Positions 6,043 through 6,675 of a stretch of DNA of 6,675 nt are shown here, piece by piece. Both the position numbers and the translations under genes were made by a program. The stretch is from Deltaproteobacteria bacterium (GTDB lineage Bacteria; Desulfobacterota; Desulfobacteria; C00003060; C00003106). A model generated the notes under the pieces. That model was not told where the DNA came from and did no database searches. It saw only the letters and a list, made by a program, of their open reading frames with translations. Where the stretch lies: the NCBI GenBank assembly GCA_019314005.1, contig JAFDAE010000148.1, positions 1 through 6,675 on the forward strand. The letters run 5' to 3'. Positions within the stretch are counted from its first letter, which is position 1; every line of letters begins with the position of its first letter.

Positions 6043-6223
6043 AGAGACCTTTGCATAACTGCCATTTTCCCGTGATGCGGCGTCAGGCTTCAAAATTTAA
6101 TCCTCGAAATACCCAATGTATTCCTCCGGTTAATTTTTTCACCTTCCTTGCCTGACGGAAAAATGTCGCGTTATGCAAAGGTCTCTGCCTGACGGAAAAA
6201 TGTCGCGTTATGCAAAGGTCTCT
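6043..6223. mobile_element. MITE-like element (palindrome 3) with terminal inverted repeats and TAA flanks
   Basis: The left end AGAGACCTTTGCATAAC (6043-6059) is repeated inverted at the right end (GTTATGCAAAGGTCTCT, 6207-6223). TAA flanks both sides (6040-6042 and 6224-6226), fitting a 3-bp target duplication. The palindrome continues inward: CATTTTCCCGT and CGTCAGGC on the left against CATTTTTCCGTCAGGC on the right, then a central hairpin AATAC-CCAAT-GTATT (6108-6122). A first right end is present at 6186, giving a 144-bp core; the remaining 37 bp are a perfect duplication. It contains no gene, so any movement would need a transposase supplied elsewhere. The end sequence and TAA target resemble those of IS5-type elements, but that link is only a guess. 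Confidence 0.75.
6149..6222. repeat. Perfect 37-bp tandem duplication of the element's right end
   Basis: Bases 6149-6185 and 6186-6222 are identical, beginning TGCCTGACGGAAAAATG and ending GCAAAGGTCTC. Each copy holds one right terminal inverted repeat, so the element has one left end and two right ends. Perfect identity points to a recent event. Confidence 0.92.
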
Positions 6224-6277
6224 TAAAATACCCATCGGCAACAAAACGCATCTCTTGAGTTTTAGACCGGCTTTGGC

Positions 6278-6568
6278 TCATTCTTTTGTAGATAGACCAA
6301 ACACCGGGTCTGAAATATGTTCTCCTTTGCAGACGGGGCATCGGGATGGCGGAGACATACGTTTCCGACTTTTAAATTCAAACCCGCATTTCAGACAACG
6401 CGATGGGACGACAGTAAGCTTCGCTCCCCTAGCCTTGACGCTTTTTTCTATATGACACATGTGGTCATACACGTCTCGTTCTTGTATGCTTAGGATTTGA
6501 GATAGTTCTCTGGCGGTCAACTCCCTTTCTCGCAACAACCTGATCATTTCTTGTCGCAGTGACCCCAT
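6278..6568 (-). CDS. Small winged-helix regulator with C-terminal zinc ribbon
   Basis: Probable DNA-binding regulator, 96 aa. Residues about 3-45 look like a winged helix-turn-helix (RQEMIRLLRERELTARELSQ, then IQERDVYDHMCHIEKSV). The rest is a zinc ribbon with Cys58/Cys61 (CLKC) and Cys77/Cys80 (CPVC). This architecture matches predicted regulators known mainly from archaea and some anaerobic bacteria (HTH fused to Zn-ribbon, COG3357-like by memory); targets are not known. The frame reaches up to a TTG at 6593-6595 (105 aa). I prefer the ATG at 6566-6568, because the HTH family usually begins at about this point and the predicted transcript start near 6607 would leave only about 11 nt before the TTG. 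Neither start has a good Shine-Dalgarno sequence. No partner gene lies in the window; the MITE-like element ends 54 bp beyond its stop. Confidence 0.8.
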   Translation of the reverse strand: MGSLRQEMIRLLRERELTARELSQILSIQERDVYDHMCHIEKSVKARGAKLTVVPSRCLKCGFEFKSRKRMSPPSRCPVCKGEHISDPVFGLSTKE

Positions 6569-6613
6569 TTTTTTAGTGTCGTACCACTGATACAAATTTT
6601 AAGATTCAATTTT

Positions 6614-6643
6614 ATTATAATACAAAATCTTGTGAATTAACAA
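6614..6643 (-). promoter_or_regulatory. Sigma70-type promoter of the HTH/zinc-ribbon gene
   Basis: The minus strand shows TTGTTA (6638-6643) and a perfect TATAAT (6614-6619) separated by 18 bp. Transcription would begin near 6607, leaving a leader of about 38 nt before the ATG at 6568. Confidence 0.6.
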
Positions 6644-6675
6644 GGGAGAAGTGCGGGTGGGGCAATGATTACGAT

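Noticed and set aside
5889..6155. Open plus-strand frame of 88 codons
   Set aside because: It runs into the palindromic MITE-like element, has no ribosome site and shows no recognisable protein motif.
3971..6223. CRISPR array reading of the repeats
   Set aside because: The repeats are palindromic, differ in sequence and lack regular spacers; no cas gene is present.
6569..6595. TTG start adding nine residues to the HTH/zinc-ribbon protein
   Set aside because: No ribosome site, a leader of only about 11 nt from the predicted promoter, and the added residues lie outside the HTH. The choice is not certain.
6665..6675. ATG near the right edge as the start of a divergent gene
   Set aside because: Only three codons are visible; the purine-rich bases before it are suggestive but cannot support a gene call.

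Overview
The window reads as a moderate-GC bacterial chromosome segment, most likely from a deltaproteobacterium (Desulfobacterota). This is inferred from gene style only: a soluble-core hybrid histidine kinase with an HxFNN-type H-box, a DksA/TraR-type zinc finger protein fused to a BON domain, and an HTH plus zinc-ribbon regulator. No rRNA, tRNA, CRISPR array or complete transposase gene is visible.

Layout, left to right. (1) 1-1149, plus strand: the 3' part of a hybrid sensor histidine kinase (H-box, ATPase, receiver), cut by the window edge. (2) 1127-2900, minus strand: a two-gene operon that converges on the kinase gene and overlaps its end by 23 bp. Its first gene encodes a DksA-type zinc finger + BON fusion. 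Its second, 4 bp downstream, encodes a rhomboid intramembrane protease with a DnaJ C-terminal-like domain at its C-terminus. (3) 2901-3323: a divergent intergenic region with a candidate minus-strand promoter, a leader hairpin, a 21-bp direct repeat and a 10-bp tandem repeat. (4) 3324-3959, plus: a membrane-anchored SLT-type lytic transglycosylase. (5) 4116-5576, minus: a GH13 alpha-amylase-family enzyme with its catalytic residues intact. (6) 5577-6277: about 700 bp without a supported gene. (7) 6278-6568, minus: a small winged-helix + zinc-ribbon regulator with a good sigma70-type promoter at 6614-6643.

The most striking non-coding signal is a set of three long imperfect palindromes of nearly equal size, at 3971-4119 (149 bp), 5599-5744 (146 bp) and 6043-6186 (144 bp, extended to 6223 by a perfect 37-bp tandem duplication). 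Each closes on a short perfect hairpin at its exact centre, yet their sequences are unrelated to one another. Two of them bracket the GH13 gene, and the first supplies or overlaps its stop codon. The third has clear terminal inverted repeats flanked by TAA on both sides, so it looks like a transposon-derived miniature element (MITE).

The most interesting coding signal is the DksA-BON / rhomboid-DnaJ_C pair. Two unusual domain fusions sit in one tightly coupled operon, which suggests that an RNA-polymerase-directed factor is linked to a membrane protease carrying a substrate-binding module. The two proteins' individual domains are recognisable; their joint function is inference.
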